64,000 nucleotides of DNA from Clostridiaceae bacterium HFYG-1003 (GCA_024579835.1 CP102060.1:248001-312000); one strand, 5' to 3'; positions 26,493 to 36,175 are shown, numbered from the stretch's first letter. Notes: generated by a model from the letters alone, not told the origin. A program made the numbers and translations.

Positions 26493-27524
26493 ATGGCACA
26501 GGGAAATAAGTACGGCATGCATCGGGTGTTGGAACCCAAAGGGGTTATGCCTCAGACCGCCGTTAAAATAGACAACAACATGGACATCTACGACAATGAG
26601 ATCCTCATTGACGTCATCGCCTTGAACATCGATTCCGCCAGCTTCACGCAGATCGAAGAAGCATCCGAACACGATACGGCGCGGATCGCTGACATGATCC
26701 GCCAGATCGTGGACGAGCGCGGCAAAATGCAGAATCCGGTCACCGGTTCGGGCGGCATGCTCATCGGTACCGTGGAAAAAATTGGCTCGGACCTGGACAT
26801 CGACCTGAAAGTCGGCGACAAGATCGCGACACTGGTCAGCCTGTCCCTGACCCCGCTGCGCATTGACGAAATCACCAACATCGAACCGGACATCGACCGC
26901 GTCACCATCAAGGGCAAGGCCATTCTGTTCGAGTCCGGCATCTACGCCAAGCTGCCCGAAGACATGCCCGAGTCCCTGGCTCTGGCGGCCCTGGATATCG
27001 CCGGCGCGCCGGCACAGACCGCCAAGCTGGTCAAGCCCGGCGACAGCGTCCTGATCCTGGGAGCTGCCGGCAAGAGCGGACTGATGTGCTGCTATGAGGC
27101 CAAGAAGCGGGTCGGACCCACCGGCCGAGTTGTCGGCCTGGATTACGGCGAAGCCGCCCGCGAGAAACTGGAAAGCTACGGCTTCTGCCATGAAGTCATC
27201 ATCGGCGATGCCACCAAGCCCATCGAAATCCTGGAGAAGGCACTGGCTGCGAACAACGGCCGGGAATACGACCTCTCCATCAACGTGGTAAACGTCCCCA
27301 ATACAGAAATGTCCAGCATCGTTCCGGTCAAGGACGAAGGCACCGTCTACTTCTTCAGCATGGCCACCAGCTTTACCAAAGCAGCTCTGGGCGCGGAAGG
27401 CATCGGCAAGGACATCACCATGATCATCGGCAATGGCTACACCAAGGGCCATGCTGAAATCACTCTGGAAGAACTGAGAGAATCCGAGACCATGAGAAAA
27501 ATTTTTGAAGGGACGTACAAATAA
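26493..27524 (+). CDS. kdd: L-erythro-3,5-diaminohexanoate dehydrogenase
   Basis: This 343-residue dehydrogenase oxidises 3,5-diaminohexanoate to 3-keto-5-aminohexanoate with NAD(P) and release of ammonia. It has the layout of the zinc-alcohol-dehydrogenase/MDR fold (nucleotide motif LILGAAGKSGLMCCYEA, about residues 182-198), with the long N-terminal part typical of Kdd (NKYGMHRVLEPKGVMPQ). The start codon follows the kce stop without a gap, and kamA overlaps its stop by one base, which implies coupled translation. Confidence 0.93.
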   Translation: MAQGNKYGMHRVLEPKGVMPQTAVKIDNNMDIYDNEILIDVIALNIDSASFTQIEEASEHDTARIADMIRQIVDERGKMQNPVTGSGGMLIGTVEKIGSDLDIDLKVGDKIATLVSLSLTPLRIDEITNIEPDIDRVTIKGKAILFESGIYAKLPEDMPESLALAALDIAGAPAQTAKLVKPGDSVLILGAAGKSGLMCCYEAKKRVGPTGRVVGLDYGEAAREKLESYGFCHEVIIGDATKPIEILEKALAANNGREYDLSINVVNVPNTEMSSIVPVKDEGTVYFFSMATSFTKAALGAEGIGKDITMIIGNGYTKGHAEITLEELRESETMRKIFEGTYK

Positions 27525-28777
27525 TGAATTCAATCGCCGCTGAAAATAGAAAGAAGCTGTTCCCCAATGTATCCGAGGCTGACTGGAACGACTGGCACTG
27601 GCAGCTGAAAAACCGCCTGGAATCCATGGACGACCTGCACAAGTTCGTCAACCTGACCGAAACCGAGGAAAAAGGCGTGGCCGAAACCCTGAAGACGCTG
27701 CGCATGGCGATTACGCCTTACTACCTGACCCTGATCGACTTCAACGATCCCTATGATCCGGTCAGACGGCAGGCAATTCCCCTGGAACTGGAAGTACACC
27801 GCTCGAAAGCGGATCTGCTGGATCCCCTCCATGAGGATGAGGATTCACCGGTACCGGGACTGACTCACCGCTATCCGGACCGCGTGCTGTTCCTGGTGAC
27901 GGACCAGTGCTCCATGTACTGCCGCCACTGCACCCGCCGCCGGTTTGCCGGCCAGCACGACGCCCCGGTGAAGAAGGAACAGATCGACGGCTGCATTGAG
28001 TACATCCGCCAGCATCCCGAAGTCCGCGATGTCCTCCTCTCCGGCGGAGACGCGCTCCTGATCCGGGATGAAATGCTCGAGTACATCATCTCCAGCCTGC
28101 GCGCCATTGAGCACGTCGAGATTATCCGCATCGGCAGCCGGGTTCCCGTGGTCATGCCCCAGCGCATCACCGACGATCTGGTCAACATGCTGAAGAAATA
28201 CCACCCGATCTGGCTGAACACCCACTTCAACCATCCCAATGAAATCACCGAGGAATCCAAGGCAGCCTGCGCCCGCATGGCCAACGCCGGCATTCCTCTG
28301 GGCAACCAGTCCGTTCTGCTGCGCGGCGTCAATGACTGCGTCCACACCATGCGCAAGCTGGTGCACGAACTGGTCAAGATCCGGGTGCGCCCCTACTACA
28401 TCTACCAGTGCGACCTGTCCCTGGGACTGGAACACTTCCGGACCACCATCAGCAAGGGCATCGAGATCATCGAAGGCCTGCGCGGCCATACCTCCGGCTA
28501 CTGCGTGCCCACCTTCGTCGTGGATGCCCCCGGCGGCGGCGGCAAGATTCCGGTTATGCCCGACTATGTCATCAGCCGCAACGAAAAGCGCGTTGTCCTG
28601 CGCAACTACGAAGGCGTCATTACCACCTACGAGCAGCCCGGACACTACGAAGAAGAGTGCCACTGCGAAGAATGCAGGGATCTGAACAAGAAACTGGTTG
28701 GTGTATCGGGTCTTCTGGCCGGCAACCGGATCTCCCTGGAACCCGCCAACCTGGAACGCCACAAAAGGAATGATTAG
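27524..28777 (+). CDS. kamA: Lysine 2,3-aminomutase (radical SAM)
   Basis: The 417-residue enzyme converts L-lysine to L-beta-lysine with an iron-sulfur cluster, SAM and PLP. The cluster motif is CSMYCRHCTRRRFAG (about residues 129-143), followed by VLLSGGDALL. The C-terminal VVDAPGGGGKIP contains the expected PLP lysine, and the CHCEEC cluster should help bind structural zinc. It commits lysine to the pathway and overlaps kdd by one base. Length and motifs are those of the well-studied Clostridium subterminale enzyme family. Confidence 0.95.
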   Translation: MNSIAAENRKKLFPNVSEADWNDWHWQLKNRLESMDDLHKFVNLTETEEKGVAETLKTLRMAITPYYLTLIDFNDPYDPVRRQAIPLELEVHRSKADLLDPLHEDEDSPVPGLTHRYPDRVLFLVTDQCSMYCRHCTRRRFAGQHDAPVKKEQIDGCIEYIRQHPEVRDVLLSGGDALLIRDEMLEYIISSLRAIEHVEIIRIGSRVPVVMPQRITDDLVNMLKKYHPIWLNTHFNHPNEITEESKAACARMANAGIPLGNQSVLLRGVNDCVHTMRKLVHELVKIRVRPYYIYQCDLSLGLEHFRTTISKGIEIIEGLRGHTSGYCVPTFVVDAPGGGGKIPVMPDYVISRNEKRVVLRNYEGVITTYEQPGHYEEECHCEECRDLNKKLVGVSGLLAGNRISLEPANLERHKRND

Positions 28778-28780
28778 ACC

Positions 28781-29797
28781 ATGCTAAAGGAAGCCCTGCG
28801 GCAGGCGAAGAGCATCGCCATCGTCGGCCTGGAAAAGAATACCGGCAAGACCACGGTGCTCAACCACCTGCTCGATGTCATCGGTGAGGAACGAACGCTG
28901 TTCCTCACCAGCATCGGCTATGACGGGGAATCCGTGGATCAGGTAACTGGCACCCACAAACCGCGGATCTTCGTTTCGGCGGGGGCTTTGATCGCCACGG
29001 CCCGGAGCGTACTGCCCCGCTGTACCGTGGATAAGGAAATTCTACAGACCACCGGCCTTGCCACTGCCATGGGCGAGGTCATTCTGTTTCGTGCCCTGGA
29101 TGACGGCTATGTCGAACTGGCCGGACCTTCCGCCATAGCCGACATGAAGAAACTGGTGGAAGCGGTCCGCCGGGACTATGAGGTGCTCCCGCTCATTGAC
29201 GGTGCCCTGTCCCGCCTGTCCAGCGCCGGTCACGGCCTGGCCGATGAGGTCATTCTTTGTACCGGCGCCAGCGTCGACGCCAGCTTTCAGCGCGTCATGG
29301 ACAAGACCCTGATGACCGCGGCTCAGCTGAGCTTTCCCAAAGCCAGCCAGGACGTGGATTTTTCCCAGGCGGATGCCTGGCTGTTGGGGGAGGAGGCTGT
29401 CGCTTTCCCGGCCGCTCAGACCAGTAAGCACATTTCGCTGATCAGCCGGATCCTCAAGGCCTGGCAGGCCGAGCCGGTGCTGGCCCTGAAGGGGCTGCTG
29501 TCCGAAGCCATGGTCCGGGAACTGCTCCAGTGGAAGGAATTCCGGGGCCGAACCGTGATCCTGGAGGATGCCACCCGGCTGATGGTCACTCCGGCCACCT
29601 TCCAGAAGCTCCAGCAGCGCCACATTACCTTTGAAGTGCTGCAGCCGGTCCGGCTGCTCTGCATCGCCCTGAATCCGACGTCTCCGCGCGGCCGTCTCTT
29701 TGATGAGGTCCGGGCCCGGGAGATTCTGGAAGTCAGCGGCATCCCCGTACTCAATGTCAGGAGGGAACGCGATGAATTTAAACGCCAGTCAACGTAA
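28781..29797 (+). CDS. kamB: KamB, P-loop protein of the lysine operon
   Basis: This 338-residue protein has a Walker A-like site at the very N-terminus (IVGLEKNTGKTTVLNHLLD, about residues 13-31) and no other domain I recognise. It is known only as a conserved passenger of kam operons. With KamC it is a reasonable candidate for handling or reactivating the B12-dependent aminomutase, as MeaB-type GTPases do for other mutases, but this is inference. It starts 3 bases after kamA and overlaps the next gene by 26 bases. Confidence 0.82.
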   Translation: MLKEALRQAKSIAIVGLEKNTGKTTVLNHLLDVIGEERTLFLTSIGYDGESVDQVTGTHKPRIFVSAGALIATARSVLPRCTVDKEILQTTGLATAMGEVILFRALDDGYVELAGPSAIADMKKLVEAVRRDYEVLPLIDGALSRLSSAGHGLADEVILCTGASVDASFQRVMDKTLMTAAQLSFPKASQDVDFSQADAWLLGEEAVAFPAAQTSKHISLISRILKAWQAEPVLALKGLLSEAMVRELLQWKEFRGRTVILEDATRLMVTPATFQKLQQRHITFEVLQPVRLLCIALNPTSPRGRLFDEVRAREILEVSGIPVLNVRRERDEFKRQST

Positions 29798-31223
29798 ACT
29801 CATCGGGCTGGACTATGTCCTGGAGCGGGTCAACACCATGACGCCCTTCGGCGAACAGCGCAAGCGGTCCTTCAGGACCTGGCAGCCCGGCCAGGAGGCG
29901 GACCTGAGGCAGGAGCACGAGGAAATCGACAAGTGCATGGCTTACCTGGAAGCAGGCGCCCTGCGCGAGATGATGCACCTGTTCTGCCAGCTCAAGGACA
30001 TTTCAGGCTCCGTGGAGCGGCTCAGCCGCAATCACGTCCTGGATGAGGTGGAATTTTTTGAAATCAAGCTGTTTGCCGCCTACTGCCAGCGGGTCCGCCG
30101 GCACCTGGCCAAACTGAATTTAGCCATTGACCTGAAGGATCTGGCGCCGGTTTCCCGGCTGCTGGATCCGGAGGGCACCGGACTGTTAACCTTTCATTAT
30201 TACGATGCCTATTCGCCCCTGCTCAAGGAACTGCGCCAGGCCAAGCGTCAGCTGGACCGGCGCGGCCGGCAGCATCCGGATTATCCCGGGGAAGCGCAGC
30301 GTCTGTCCGAGGAACTGGAAGAAGTGACCTGGCAGGTGCGCCAGAAGCTGTCCGCCGGTCTGGAAGAGTGGGCACCAGCGCTGCTTGGCAACATGCAGGA
30401 GCTGGGCAGACTGGATCACCGGATTGCCAAGGCGGACTACGCCCGCAAGCATGCCTGTGTCCGGCCGGCCTTTGCCCAGACCAGCTGCCTGTGCGTCGAC
30501 CAGATGGTCAATCCCATGGTCGAAGCCATCCTGAAGGAGAAAGGCAGCCGGATGGAACCCCTGACGCTGAGCCTGACCCCAGGCAGCGCCATCCTGACCG
30601 GCGCCAACATGGGCGGCAAGAGCGTCACCCTCAAAACCTTCCTTCTCCAGGTGGAACTGTTCCGCCTGGGGTATTTCCTGCCCTGCCGCGCCGCCAGCCT
30701 GAAGCTCCCGGACTTTGTCCACTACGGAGCGGAAGACGGCCAGGACGTGACCCGGGGGCTCTCCAGCTTCGGCGTGGAGGTCCTGGAGATCAACCAGATC
30801 CTGAAGCAGGCGGAAACGGGCTGCGGGCTGATCCTTCTGGATGAGCCGGCCAGGGGCACCAATCCTCTGGAAGCCCAGGCCATTGTGAAGGCGCTGTGCC
30901 GCCATTTCAAGGCCGGGGACGACTATTTCTTCCTGGCTACCCATCTGCCGGATCTGCCGGAAGAGGGCATGCGCCACTTCCAGATCATGGGCCTGAAGAA
31001 CTTACTGCAAGACAACATCAAAGAGTGGAGCGGCAAAGAGCCCAAAGATGCCATTGCCGCTCTGGAACGAAATATGGATTACCGGATCCGGGAAGTGTCT
31101 TCCACTGCGGAAGTGCCCAAAGAAGCCATCCACGTGATGGAATTCCTAGGGACGGATCCGGATCTCATGCGGGAAATCAAACAAATCCTAGGAGATGACT
31201 ATGAGCAAACTGAACTTAAATGA
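29772..31223 (+). CDS. kamC: KamC, MutS-like ATPase of the lysine operon
   Basis: The 483-residue protein has a MutS-type core and clamp-like helical region and then a MutS ATPase domain: Walker A TGANMGGKSVTLKTFLLQ (about residues 276-293) and Walker B LILLDEPARGTNPLEA (about 354-369). The DNA mismatch-recognition domain of true MutS is absent. MutS-like genes inside kam operons are a known puzzle. A chaperone or reactivation role for the aminomutases is a guess. ATG 29772 follows GGAGGG; the gene overlaps both neighbours. Confidence 0.85.
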   Translation: MNLNASQRKLIGLDYVLERVNTMTPFGEQRKRSFRTWQPGQEADLRQEHEEIDKCMAYLEAGALREMMHLFCQLKDISGSVERLSRNHVLDEVEFFEIKLFAAYCQRVRRHLAKLNLAIDLKDLAPVSRLLDPEGTGLLTFHYYDAYSPLLKELRQAKRQLDRRGRQHPDYPGEAQRLSEELEEVTWQVRQKLSAGLEEWAPALLGNMQELGRLDHRIAKADYARKHACVRPAFAQTSCLCVDQMVNPMVEAILKEKGSRMEPLTLSLTPGSAILTGANMGGKSVTLKTFLLQVELFRLGYFLPCRAASLKLPDFVHYGAEDGQDVTRGLSSFGVEVLEINQILKQAETGCGLILLDEPARGTNPLEAQAIVKALCRHFKAGDDYFFLATHLPDLPEEGMRHFQIMGLKNLLQDNIKEWSGKEPKDAIAALERNMDYRIREVSSTAEVPKEAIHVMEFLGTDPDLMREIKQILGDDYEQTELK

Positions 31224-32754
31224 ATCGACCATCGCCGAGGCCAGATCCCTGGCCAGGGCCATCGCCGAGGACACCCAGACCTTCGTCGAGCGTCACACCA
31301 CCGTAACGGTGGAGCGGACCATCTGCCGGCTGCTGGGCATCGACGGCATCAATGAAGACCAGGTGCCGCTGCCCAATGTGGTGGTGGATCACCTGAAAGC
31401 CAAAAACGCACTGGCCGCCGGCGTCAGCTTCTATCTGGCCAACGCCATGATTCAGACCGGCAAGACGCCCCAGGACATCGCGGAAGCCATTGACCGGGGC
31501 GAACTGGATCTGACTACCCTGCCGGTGGCGCCCCAGGCCGACATCGTCAGCACCATCACCCCCCTGGCTCAGGCAGCAGTTGCCAGAATCAAGGCCAACC
31601 GCGAGATCCGGGAAGACTATCTGGACCGCTACGGCGACAAGACCGGACCCTACCTGTACCTGATCGTAGCCACGGGCAATATCTATGAGGATATCGTCCA
31701 GGCCAAGGCGGCAGCCCGGCAGGGCGCCGACGTCATCGCCGTCATCCGCACCACCGGTCAGAGCCTGCTCGACTATGTGCCCTACGGCGCCACTACAGAA
31801 GGCTTCGGCGGAACCGTGGCCACCCAGGAGAACTTCCGCCTGATGCGGGCTGCCCTGGATGAAGTAGGGGAAGAGCTGGGCCGCTACATACGCCTGTGCA
31901 ACTACTGCTCCGGCCTGTGCATGCCGGAAATCGCCGCCATGGGTGCCATGGAACGGCTGGACGTCATGCTCAACGATGCCCTGTACGGCATCCTGTTCCG
32001 GGACATCAACATGAAGCGGACCATGATCGACCAGTACTTCTCCCGCATGATCAACGGCTATGCCGGCGTCATCATCAACACCGGAGAAGACAACTATCTG
32101 ACCACAGCCGATGCCTTTGAAGAAGCCCATACGGTGCTGGCCTCCCAGTTCATCAACGAGCAGTTCGCGCTGCTGGCCGGCCTGCCGGAACAGCAGATGG
32201 GACTGGGGCACGCCTTTGAAATGAACCCGGACCTGCCCAACGCCTTTGTCTACGAAATCGCTCAGGCCCAGATGGCTCGGGAGATCTTCCCCCAGGCGCC
32301 GTTAAAGTACATGCCGCCGACCAAATTCAAGACCGGCGACATCTTCCGGGCACAGGTTCAGGATACCCTGTTCAACATCGTGACCATCCTGACCCAGCAG
32401 AAGATCCACCTGCTCGGCATGATCACCGAAGCCATCCATACCCCCTTCATGTCCGAACGGGCCATTTCCATTGACAACGCCTCCTACATTTTCCGCACCA
32501 TGGCCGACCTGGGGGAAGAAATCACCTTCAAGGAAGACGGGATGGTGCAGACCCGGGCGAAAAATGTCCTGGAAGACGCCCGCAATATCCTGCGTGATAT
32601 TCAGCGCGAGGGCCTGTTCCTGACCCTGGAGCAGGGCAAGTTTGCCGGCATCAAGCGCGGCCAGGACCGCGGCAAGGGACTGGACGGCGTCGTTCAGAAG
32701 GACAGCAGCTACTTCAATCCGTTTATCAGTCTGTTACTGGGAAGAGGTGAATAA
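31201..32754 (+). CDS. kamD: Lysine 5,6-aminomutase alpha subunit
   Basis: The 517-residue large subunit supplies the TIM-barrel active site that moves the terminal amino group of beta-lysine to carbon 5, giving 3,5-diaminohexanoate. It works with adenosylcobalamin and PLP held by KamE. The sequence is colinear with known KamD (DIVSTITPLAQAAVARIKAN; YGATTEGFGGTVATQENFR trimmed to YGATTEGFGGTVATQ here; NTGEDNYLTTADAFEEAH) and of normal length. AGGAGA before ATG 31201 overlaps the kamC end by 23 bases. Confidence 0.94.
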   Translation: MSKLNLNESTIAEARSLARAIAEDTQTFVERHTTVTVERTICRLLGIDGINEDQVPLPNVVVDHLKAKNALAAGVSFYLANAMIQTGKTPQDIAEAIDRGELDLTTLPVAPQADIVSTITPLAQAAVARIKANREIREDYLDRYGDKTGPYLYLIVATGNIYEDIVQAKAAARQGADVIAVIRTTGQSLLDYVPYGATTEGFGGTVATQENFRLMRAALDEVGEELGRYIRLCNYCSGLCMPEIAAMGAMERLDVMLNDALYGILFRDINMKRTMIDQYFSRMINGYAGVIINTGEDNYLTTADAFEEAHTVLASQFINEQFALLAGLPEQQMGLGHAFEMNPDLPNAFVYEIAQAQMAREIFPQAPLKYMPPTKFKTGDIFRAQVQDTLFNIVTILTQQKIHLLGMITEAIHTPFMSERAISIDNASYIFRTMADLGEEITFKEDGMVQTRAKNVLEDARNILRDIQREGLFLTLEQGKFAGIKRGQDRGKGLDGVVQKDSSYFNPFISLLLGRGE

Positions 32755-33543
32755 ATGAGCTCCGGATTATACAGCACAAAAGCCAAGGATTACAATCAGC
32801 ACTTTGACCGGACCCGGGTCAGCCCCTACGGCGACACGATGAATGACGGCCAGGTGCAGCTCAGCTTCACCCTGCCCATCAAGGATGATGACCGCGGAGC
32901 CGAAGCGGCCAAGCAGCTGGCCATCAAGATGGGAATTCCCGATCCGCTGATCGCTGCCCATATTTCCCTGGACGAGGAATTTACCAATTATGTCGTTTTC
33001 GGCGCGGTCAGCCATACCGTGAACCTGGATGAGATCAAGGTCGAGGTCATCGAGCAGACCGTTCTGTCCATGCCGGAAACCGATGACTTCATTCGGGACC
33101 GGATCGGCCGCAAAATCGTGGTAGTGGGCGCCAGCACCGGTACCGATGCCCACACGGTGGGCATTGACGCCATCATGAACATGAAGGGCTATGCCGGCCA
33201 CTACGGCCTGGAGCGCTACGACATGATTGACGCCGTGAATCTGGGCTCCCAGGTACCCAATGAGGAATTCATCGAGGAAGCCATCCGGCTCAAAGCCGAT
33301 GTCCTCCTGGTTTCCCAGACGGTGACCCAGAAGGATGTCCATGTGGCCAACATGACAGAACTGGTGGAACTTCTCGAAGCCAAAGGCATCCGGAATCAGA
33401 TCATCCTCATCGCCGGCGGCCCCCGCATCAGCAATGACCTGGCCAAGGAAATCGGCTTCGATGCCGGATTCGGGCCTGGCAAGTACGCCGATGACGTCGC
33501 CACCTTCTTCTGCAACGCCATCGTAGAACGCCATCTGGCGTAA
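32755..33543 (+). CDS. kamE: Lysine 5,6-aminomutase beta subunit (B12-binding)
   Basis: The 262-residue small subunit binds adenosylcobalamin. The base-off signature DxHxxG is present as GTDAHTVGIDAIMN (about residues 128-141), and later Rossmann loops are DVLLVSQTVTQ and IAGGPRISN. The PLP lysine should be in NMKGYAG, just after the B12 motif. The start follows the kamD stop without a gap, and a strong terminator ends the operon 20 bases after its stop codon. Confidence 0.94.
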   Translation: MSSGLYSTKAKDYNQHFDRTRVSPYGDTMNDGQVQLSFTLPIKDDDRGAEAAKQLAIKMGIPDPLIAAHISLDEEFTNYVVFGAVSHTVNLDEIKVEVIEQTVLSMPETDDFIRDRIGRKIVVVGASTGTDAHTVGIDAIMNMKGYAGHYGLERYDMIDAVNLGSQVPNEEFIEEAIRLKADVLLVSQTVTQKDVHVANMTELVELLEAKGIRNQIILIAGGPRISNDLAKEIGFDAGFGPGKYADDVATFFCNAIVERHLA

Positions 33544-33563
33544 CCGCCGCATAATAAAAGACA

Positions 33564-33600
33564 GCAGCCCCGACGCCGGAAAAGCGTCGGGGCTGCTTGC
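33564..33600 (+). terminator. Intrinsic terminator ending the lysine operon
   Basis: The perfect 13-bp stem GCAGCCCCGACGC/GCGTCGGGGCTGC has a 7-base loop and a TT tail. It lies between convergent transcripts (kamE on plus, the DHHW gene on minus) and could serve both. Confidence 0.82.
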
Positions 33601-33666
33601 GTCCGGACCAGATCGGACAGGTACGAAACGGCGGTTGAGAGGGGGCTGGTGCGGGCGCTCGGTCAG

Positions 33667-34764
33667 CTACGGAAGAAAATTGCCTTCGTTCAGGACCTGA
33701 GCACTGTAGAGAAAGAGGACATCCTGACCGTGAAAGTCGACCAGCTGATCCAGTCGGGATGCAGAAAGGTAGCGCAGATCGATGAGGGTGATGCGGGCAT
33801 ACCCTTCAGCCAGGAGCGGAATCAGGCTGGAGCCGAAGGAGTCGCGGAAGACGAGGAGTTCGCGGGGATTGGAGCTGGCAGGATTCTCCAGGGTCAGCAG
33901 CGGTTTGGGTCCGGACAGAAAGAGGGAATAGGGATCGGGTCCGCCGGCAGCGGCGGGATCATAGAGGCTGCTCCAGCGGCTGGTCTCGTGGTCATAGACC
34001 CTTACCGCCGCGAGAATCTCATTCGTCAGATAGCGCAGGGTGTCCGGTTCCATGGCCAGTGCGGACTGAGACTGGTAGACGCCGTGGAAGGGCGCGTCGA
34101 GGGTTTCGGTCTGCCAGGTTTCGGACAGGGATGTCCCCATCCGCCGGGCCAGATCCGCGGCCAGATCCGGCAGCATTTCCTGGCGCCAGTGCAGGTCGGT
34201 GCGGTAAAAATGCTCCAGAGTCAGCTGGTCTTTCAGATCCAGCACGGTGCAGCCGGACAGCTCTTGCCGCAGCAGATCCGCCAGGTCCTGGTGACTCACG
34301 GAAGGGACACCGGCATCAGAAGCCAGATATTGAGCTTTGTCCGGAATCAGGGCGAACCAGATTCGGCCTGCGCTGGCGGACAGCTGCGTCCGGATGAGAT
34401 CTGAGAACAGGGCGGCTTTTCGCCGGATTCCAGCGGGATCCAGCGGTTCTTCGAGTTTTCCGGCGATGCCCTGATACAGATAGATGCCGTGCTGGTCGCT
34501 TTGGCGCAGGAGCTTAGACGAAACCAGGGCCTTGAGACGGCGCAGATTGTCCCGCAAGGGGAACTGATCCTGCAGGTAGGGTTCAAACCGGGACATGTAG
34601 AACCCGGACGCTACATTCGCAAGGGTCAGCACTGGGCGCTGGTTCAGGAGCCGCCGCTCACTCCAGGACATGTCACCGGCGGGACTCAGCGCCGACCAGA
34701 TGCTGAATACGAGGGCATATCCGGCCAACAGACCGATCAGCAGACGCTGCCTGAATTTTTCCAT
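33667..34764 (-). CDS. DHHW/AlgX-like protein, partner of MBOAT
   Basis: This 365-residue protein has one N-terminal membrane anchor (LLIGLLAGYALVFSIWSAL) and an extracytoplasmic SGNH-like domain. The DHHW-type motif YRTDLHW (about residue 192) and FRDSFGSSLIPLL (about 313) are the expected catalytic regions. Proteins of this kind work beside MBOAT acyltransferases, as AlgX/AlgJ do with AlgI, to O-acetylate exopolymers. It is the last gene of the minus-strand operon, 9 bases after the MBOAT gene. The polymer acetylated here is unknown. Confidence 0.82.
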   Translation of the reverse strand: MEKFRQRLLIGLLAGYALVFSIWSALSPAGDMSWSERRLLNQRPVLTLANVASGFYMSRFEPYLQDQFPLRDNLRRLKALVSSKLLRQSDQHGIYLYQGIAGKLEEPLDPAGIRRKAALFSDLIRTQLSASAGRIWFALIPDKAQYLASDAGVPSVSHQDLADLLRQELSGCTVLDLKDQLTLEHFYRTDLHWRQEMLPDLAADLARRMGTSLSETWQTETLDAPFHGVYQSQSALAMEPDTLRYLTNEILAAVRVYDHETSRWSSLYDPAAAGGPDPYSLFLSGPKPLLTLENPASSNPRELLVFRDSFGSSLIPLLAEGYARITLIDLRYLSASRLDQLVDFHGQDVLFLYSAQVLNEGNFLP

Positions 34765-34773
34765 AGGGCCTCC

Positions 34774-36168
34774 TTAAAAGCGGAAATATAAAAACGGGTT
34801 GAAGCTGCCATCCACCAGGAAGGCGGTGATGCAAACGGCCAGGCCCAGCAGAAACGGGGGTTCCGTCAGCTGAATCGCCATGCCGGCGCGGCTGCCCTCC
34901 AGGGCGCGGCAGGTGCGGGCGGGCCATGGGGTGGAGCCAAGGGCTGCCACGATCAGGAGCCAGCCATAACTGCGCAGCTGATACCAGGCAGTGGGGGAGA
35001 CGAGGGGCAGATCGCCGGCGCCGAACAAACCGCTGATCCGGGTCCATGCCAGCGTCAGATTCGTCGAATCAAACAGGACGAAGCTGACCGCAATCAGCAG
35101 CAGGACATAGACATGGCGCAGCCTCCCGATTTTTTCCAGAATCCGGCTGAGCCAAAGCTTCTCCGCCAGCAGGACCAGGGCAAAGCCCAGTCCCCACAGA
35201 ACGAAGTTCCAGGCGGCTCCGTGCCACAGGCCCGTCAGACCCCACACCAGAATCAGATTCCGGATCCAGCGGGGCCGACTGCAACGGTTGCCCCCCAGCG
35301 GCACATAGACATAATCGCGAAACCAGGTTCCCAGGGATATGTGCCAGCGCCGCCAGAAGTCCGTGATGCTGCGGGCGGTGAAGGGATAGTTGAAATTCTC
35401 CATAAAGGAGAAGCCCAGGAGCTTGCCCAGTCCAATGGCCATGTCGCTGTAGCCTGAGAAGTCATAATAGATCTGCAGACAGAAGGCCGCAGCGTAGAGC
35501 CATAAAAACAGCAGGGACGGATCCCTGGTGGTGCGGGCGGTTTCAACCAGGCTGCCCAGGGTATTGGCCAGCAGGACTTTCTTGCCCAGTCCCAGGAGAA
35601 ACCGGCGCAGGCCAAGCGCTGCATCGGCCAGATTCACGGAGCGGCGTTCCAGCTGAGGCTGGATGTCGCTGTAGCGGACAATGGGCCCGGCGATGAGCTG
35701 GGGAAACATAGTGATGTAGGCGCCCAGGTCCACCAGCCGGCGCTGGGCCGGAACCGTTCCGCGATACACATCGAGGGTATAGCTGACCATCTGGAAGGTA
35801 TAAAAGCTGATGCCGATGGGCAGCTTCAGGCCCAGCGGCAAAAAGGCAGTTCCGGTCAGGGCGGAGAGCGTCGCGAGCAGAAAATCCGCATATTTAAACA
35901 GAGCCAGGGCACCCAGGGAAACCACCAGAGATGCCGTGAGCCAGAAGCGTTTTCGGGATTTCGGACGGTCTTCGATGGCCCGCCCCGTCCACCAGCCTGC
36001 CAGCAGGCTGAGCAGCAGGAGCCACAGCGAACGCGGCTCCCCCCAGCCATAAAAGACCAGGCTGACCAGAAGGAGTGCCCCGTTCTGCCATCGGGCGGGC
36101 ACCGCATGACAAAGCAGCAGTGCCGCCGGCAGAAAGCAGAATAAGAAGGTGATGCTGGAAAATACCAT
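34774..36168 (-). CDS. MBOAT O-acyltransferase (AlgI-like)
   Basis: The 464-residue integral membrane protein has about 10-12 helices and the MBOAT features: FPQLIAGPIVRY (about residues 146-157), YYDFSGYSDMAIGLGKLLGF and FWRRWHISLGTWFRDYVYVP. The catalytic histidine is in GLWHGAAWNFVLWG. It carries an acyl (often acetyl) group across the membrane to a surface polymer with its DHHW partner downstream. The start at 36168 (MVFSSITF) has only a weak ribosome site and lies 7 bases after the preceding stop, so translation may be coupled. Confidence 0.88.
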   Translation of the reverse strand: MVFSSITFLFCFLPAALLLCHAVPARWQNGALLLVSLVFYGWGEPRSLWLLLLSLLAGWWTGRAIEDRPKSRKRFWLTASLVVSLGALALFKYADFLLATLSALTGTAFLPLGLKLPIGISFYTFQMVSYTLDVYRGTVPAQRRLVDLGAYITMFPQLIAGPIVRYSDIQPQLERRSVNLADAALGLRRFLLGLGKKVLLANTLGSLVETARTTRDPSLLFLWLYAAAFCLQIYYDFSGYSDMAIGLGKLLGFSFMENFNYPFTARSITDFWRRWHISLGTWFRDYVYVPLGGNRCSRPRWIRNLILVWGLTGLWHGAAWNFVLWGLGFALVLLAEKLWLSRILEKIGRLRHVYVLLLIAVSFVLFDSTNLTLAWTRISGLFGAGDLPLVSPTAWYQLRSYGWLLIVAALGSTPWPARTCRALEGSRAGMAIQLTEPPFLLGLAVCITAFLVDGSFNPFLYFRF

Positions 36169-36175
36169 ACCGCGC

